Shown here one piece after another: positions 61,394 to 64,000 of a stretch of DNA of 64,000 nt. Each line of letters opens with the position of its first letter. Position 1 is the first letter of the stretch. The stretch is taken from positions 69,953-133,952 of the forward strand of contig CAJUTE010000003.1 in NCBI GenBank assembly GCA_910589555.1. The letters run 5' to 3'. This DNA is from an uncultured Muribaculum sp. GTDB lineage: Bacteria > Bacteroidota > Bacteroidia > Bacteroidales > Muribaculaceae. The notes below the pieces were generated by a model that saw only the letters and a program-made list of their open reading frames with translations, was not told the DNA's origin and searched no databases. The position numbers and the translations under genes are program-made.

Positions 61394-61401
61394 TACATTT
61401 G
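61394..61401 (+). promoter_or_regulatory. Promoter -7 box of pgk (TACATTTG)
   Basis: Exact TAnnTTTG match followed by CAAC, 29 bases before the ATG. Confidence 0.65.
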
Positions 61402-61430
61402 CAACATCGTTTATTTAAATTATAACCAAA

Positions 61431-62687
61431 ATGCAAAAAATAGACAATTTCAACTTTGCCGGAAAGAAGGCAATCGTAAGAGTTGACTTCAATGTGCCCT
61501 TGGATGAAAATGGCAAAATCACCGATGACACCCGTATTCGCGGCGCTCTTCCCACATTGAAAAAAATTCTCAATGACGGTGGAAGCCTGATCATCATGTC
61601 GCACATGGGCAAACCCAAAGGCAAGGTAAATGCAAAATATTCTCTCGGTCAGATCAAGGACGATGTGGCTAAGGCTCTCGGAACTGACGTGAAATTCGTT
61701 TCTGACTGCGTAGGTCCTGAAGCTGCTGAAGCTGCAGCCAACCTGAAACCCGGCGAAGTGCTCCTCCTCGAAAACCTCCGTTTCCATCCGGAAGAAGAAG
61801 GCAAGCCCGTTGGCATCGACAAAGAAGATCCCGCCTACGACGCAGCCAAGAAAGAAATGAAGGAAAAGCAGAAAGAATTTGCTAAAGCTCTTGCTTCATA
61901 CGCTGATGTATATGTGAACGACGCTTTCGGAACAGCTCACCGCAAGCACGCTTCAACTGCCGTGATCGCCGATTACTTCGACGCTAACGACAAGATGCTC
62001 GGTTTCCTTATGGAAAAAGAGGTTCAGGCTGTTGACAACATCCTCAGCGACATCAAACGTCCTTTCACCGCAATCATGGGCGGTTCCAAGGTGTCAACAA
62101 AGATCGGCATCATCGAAAACCTCATGGACAAGGTTGACAACCTCATCCTCTGCGGCGGTATGACCTATACATTCGCCAAGGCTCAGGGTGGCAAAATCGG
62201 ACAGTCTATCGTAGAAGATGACAAGCTTGATCTCGCTCTTGACATCATCAAGAAAGCAAAAGAGAAAGGCGTGAACCTTATTCTCGGAACTGACTGTGTG
62301 GCTGCCGATGCATTCAGCAACGACGCAAACACCAAAATCTGCCCTTGCAACGACATACCCGACGGATGGGAAGGTCTTGACGCAGGTCCTGAGACACGCA
62401 AAGCTTTCGCTGCCGCTATCGAACCCTCCAAGACCATCCTTTGGAACGGTCCTGCCGGAGTATTTGAATTTGACAACTTCACAGCCGGATCACGTGCTAT
62501 TGCCGACGCTATCGTTAAGGCGACTGAAAACGGCGCTTTCTCCCTCGTAGGTGGTGGCGACTCAGTAGCTTGCATCAACAAGTTCGGTCTTGCCGATGAA
62601 GTATCATACGTATCAACCGGCGGTGGTGCTCTTCTTGAAGCTATCGAAGGAAAAGTTCTTCCCGGAGTAGCAGCAATCAAAGGATAA
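61431..62687 (+). CDS. pgk: Phosphoglycerate kinase
   Basis: Glycolytic enzyme: 1,3-bisphosphoglycerate plus ADP to 3-phosphoglycerate plus ATP. The 418-aa protein has RVDFNVPLDENG near 17, SHMGKPKG near 58, NDAFGTAHRKHAS near 160, the nucleotide-binding GGSKVSTKIGI near 217 and GGGDSVACINKFG near 374. Codon use is strongly biased to favoured codons, as in nifJ and rplY. gap is not adjacent. Confidence 0.98.
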   Translation: MQKIDNFNFAGKKAIVRVDFNVPLDENGKITDDTRIRGALPTLKKILNDGGSLIIMSHMGKPKGKVNAKYSLGQIKDDVAKALGTDVKFVSDCVGPEAAEAAANLKPGEVLLLENLRFHPEEEGKPVGIDKEDPAYDAAKKEMKEKQKEFAKALASYADVYVNDAFGTAHRKHASTAVIADYFDANDKMLGFLMEKEVQAVDNILSDIKRPFTAIMGGSKVSTKIGIIENLMDKVDNLILCGGMTYTFAKAQGGKIGQSIVEDDKLDLALDIIKKAKEKGVNLILGTDCVAADAFSNDANTKICPCNDIPDGWEGLDAGPETRKAFAAAIEPSKTILWNGPAGVFEFDNFTAGSRAIADAIVKATENGAFSLVGGGDSVACINKFGLADEVSYVSTGGGALLEAIEGKVLPGVAAIKG

Positions 62688-62722
62688 TCAAGCCGCTTAA
62701 ATTCTACAACACGTTATACATC

Positions 62723-62760
62723 GGGGGAGATGGCAATGCCAGTCTCCCCTTGCTTTATAA
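62723..62760 (+). terminator. Probable terminator of pgk
   Basis: Stem GGGGAGA/TCTCCCC with inner TGGC/GCCA and a weak T-rich tail (TTGCTTT). Confidence 0.6.
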
Positions 62761-62769
62761 TCCCACGCC

Positions 62770-63984
62770 ATGGTCTACAACAATGAAGAATTCATATCAT
62801 GGGTCAGCAAGCACCTCAATCACGACCCTGCCGAACTAAGCATGAAATTTCATGGCAAAATGCCATGGATTGAAGAGGCGGTGACACAAGTAAAATGCAG
62901 AAAAAAGACAAGAAAAAAACTCGAAAAAGAACTTGAGTGCCCCTCGTTCTACTTCCCTACCGCCCTATCGGCTGAACAATGCACAGGTGATAAGCTCGCG
63001 GAATTTCATGCATCGCTTATCGATGAGGGCGATACCGTGCTCGATCTCACCTGCGGACTTGGCATCGACTCGCTGCATTTTGCTGCAAAAGCGAAATCAG
63101 TGACATCAATAGATCGGAATCAGTTGCTTTGCGAAGCATTATCTCATAACGCTTCAGCTCTTGGATATCACAATATATCTGTTGTGAATGCTGACTGCTG
63201 CGAGTTTTTGAACGAGAGCAGCACCCTATACGACGTGATATTCATCGATCCGGCAAGGCGAGGCTCCGAGGGTCAACGCCTATACGGACTGCATGATTGC
63301 GCGCCTGACGTAATAGACCTATTGCCCTCCATCAGAAAACATTGCCACAAGCTTATCATAAAAGCCTCTCCGATGCTTGATCTCACACAAATCACAAGAG
63401 AACTACCCGAAGCACACGACATCTATGTCACCGGCAATGACACAGAGTGCAAAGAGGTGGTGATTGTGATTGATTTCAACGTCAATGCCCGATCTGAAAC
63501 AATGATTCACGCACTATCGGCGTCAAATGACTTTGCATTCCGCCGCACAGAAGAAAACTCCGCGGAAGCGGTCTTCTCTGATCCTCCGGCAACAGGCTAC
63601 CTGTATGAACCAAATCCGGAAATAATGAAGGCTGCTCCTTTTAAACTTCTGTGCCGGATATTCGGCTTAAATAAAATAAGTCCCAACACACATCTATATT
63701 GGTCGGAGAATCGTGTCGATGGCTTTCCCGGAAATACCCTGAGGATAGTAAAAAATATTGACTATGCATCATCCAATATAAAGCGCTTTGCCAAAGAATT
63801 TCCCGAGATAAGAGTAACAGCGCGCAATTTCGGCATCACAGCCGATCAATTGCGTAAAAAGCTCAAAGTAAAAGATGGAGGCGAATTACGGCTATTCGCA
63901 ACCACCACCGCATCCGACAAAAAAATAATGATTGTGACAGAAGAGCGTAAATTAAAATCCGAAGTGCGAATGTTCAGCTGCTAA
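62770..63984 (+). CDS. Class I SAM-dependent methyltransferase with THUMP-like C-terminal domain
   Basis: Protein of 404 aa. An N-terminal helical region with YFPTALSAEQCTGDKLAEFH (about 56-75), SAM-binding motif LDLTCGLGIDSLHFAA near 93-108, an acidic residue in SIDRNQLLCEAL, the motif IV-like FIDPARRG near 157, and a C-terminal THUMP-like domain that probably binds RNA. Substrate unknown; the fold family methylates RNA or protein. The ATG at 62770 is the first in frame; no promoter box stands out. Confidence 0.85.
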   Translation: MVYNNEEFISWVSKHLNHDPAELSMKFHGKMPWIEEAVTQVKCRKKTRKKLEKELECPSFYFPTALSAEQCTGDKLAEFHASLIDEGDTVLDLTCGLGIDSLHFAAKAKSVTSIDRNQLLCEALSHNASALGYHNISVVNADCCEFLNESSTLYDVIFIDPARRGSEGQRLYGLHDCAPDVIDLLPSIRKHCHKLIIKASPMLDLTQITRELPEAHDIYVTGNDTECKEVVIVIDFNVNARSETMIHALSASNDFAFRRTEENSAEAVFSDPPATGYLYEPNPEIMKAAPFKLLCRIFGLNKISPNTHLYWSENRVDGFPGNTLRIVKNIDYASSNIKRFAKEFPEIRVTARNFGITADQLRKKLKVKDGGELRLFATTTASDKKIMIVTEERKLKSEVRMFSC

Positions 63985-64000
63985 ATAAATCCCCTCACTC

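Noticed and set aside
1..64000. CRISPR arrays, insertion sequences, integrases or prophage genes
   Set aside because: No regularly spaced repeats, transposase, integrase or phage structural genes were seen; both tRNA genes lack flanking direct repeats or integrases.

Overview
The window is a stretch of chromosome from a gut-type member of the Bacteroidales. Several things point there: promoters of the Bacteroidetes form (a TAnnTTTG -7 box, often with a TTG/TTTG about 20 bp upstream), an RprX/RprY two-component pair, a GTPase-defective-looking EF-G paralog of the EF-G2 kind, a GLPGLI protein, a DUF5686 outer-membrane protein, and a C10 (streptopain-type) protease with a DUF3244 partner. Sequence flavour and gene content suggest Muribaculaceae, but I cannot prove the family. 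Most of the window is ordinary housekeeping chromosome. I see no insertion sequence, prophage, integrase or CRISPR array.

Layout. 1-7.1 kb: 3' part of an RNase G/E gene, then cvpA-sufBCDS (Fe-S cluster assembly). 7.1-11.3 kb, minus strand: folD, a CapA-like phosphatase, an LtaS-like membrane sulfatase-fold protein and a DUF486 membrane protein in one tight run. 11.4-14.6 kb: rpmH diverging from rsmG, an MBL hydrolase and gpmI. 14.6-15.0 kb: an unexplained block without an intact gene. 15.1-18.0 kb: lrgAB, then rplY-pth-hslR-like. 18.1-21.2 kb, minus: galK-galM-nucleotidyltransferase without galT. 21.4-24.1 kb, minus: rprX-rprY and tRNA-Pro. 24.5-28.8 kb: nifJ (PFOR) and queC. 28.9-34.7 kb: a histidine kinase/response regulator pair diverging from a GLPGLI gene and an outer-membrane barrel gene. 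34.7-40.6 kb: tRNA-Met, valS, EF-G2-like, marC. 40.8-42.1 kb: a gene interrupted by one in-frame TAG. 42.2-46.6 kb: a WG-repeat protein with a Gln/Pro-rich tail, and the paired putative DNA-repair genes TIGR03915/TIGR03916. 46.6-49.1 kb: ybaK-aroC-yhcC. 49.2-54.0 kb: serpin, C10 protease, DUF3244 protein and a TPR-membrane-HTH regulator. 54.1-64 kb: flavodoxin, DUF5686 protein, CYTH protein, rlmD, prfA, pyrF, pgk and a THUMP-like methyltransferase.

How genes work together. PFOR and flavodoxin fit an anaerobic pyruvate metabolism; gpmI and pgk are glycolytic; Suf supplies the Fe-S centres needed by PFOR, three radical SAM/Fe-S enzymes and RlmD. The gal operon pairs galactokinase and mutarotase with a sugar nucleotidyltransferase that might stand in for GalT.

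The most interesting locus is 49.2-54.0 kb. It encodes a secreted or lipid-anchored cysteine protease, a small exported partner, a lipoprotein serpin with an inhibitory-type hinge, and a membrane-anchored regulator. Between regulator and protease operon lie four TACGCAT-type sites spaced by 11/21/11 bp upstream of a promoter, and a perfect 18-bp palindrome sits in the leader. This reads as a regulated protease-plus-inhibitor system. Other points to check are the amber-interrupted gene, a possible A6/A7 frame switch at the start of the DUF5686 gene, fused back-to-back promoters at 57.34 kb, and three promoters that predict leaderless mRNAs.
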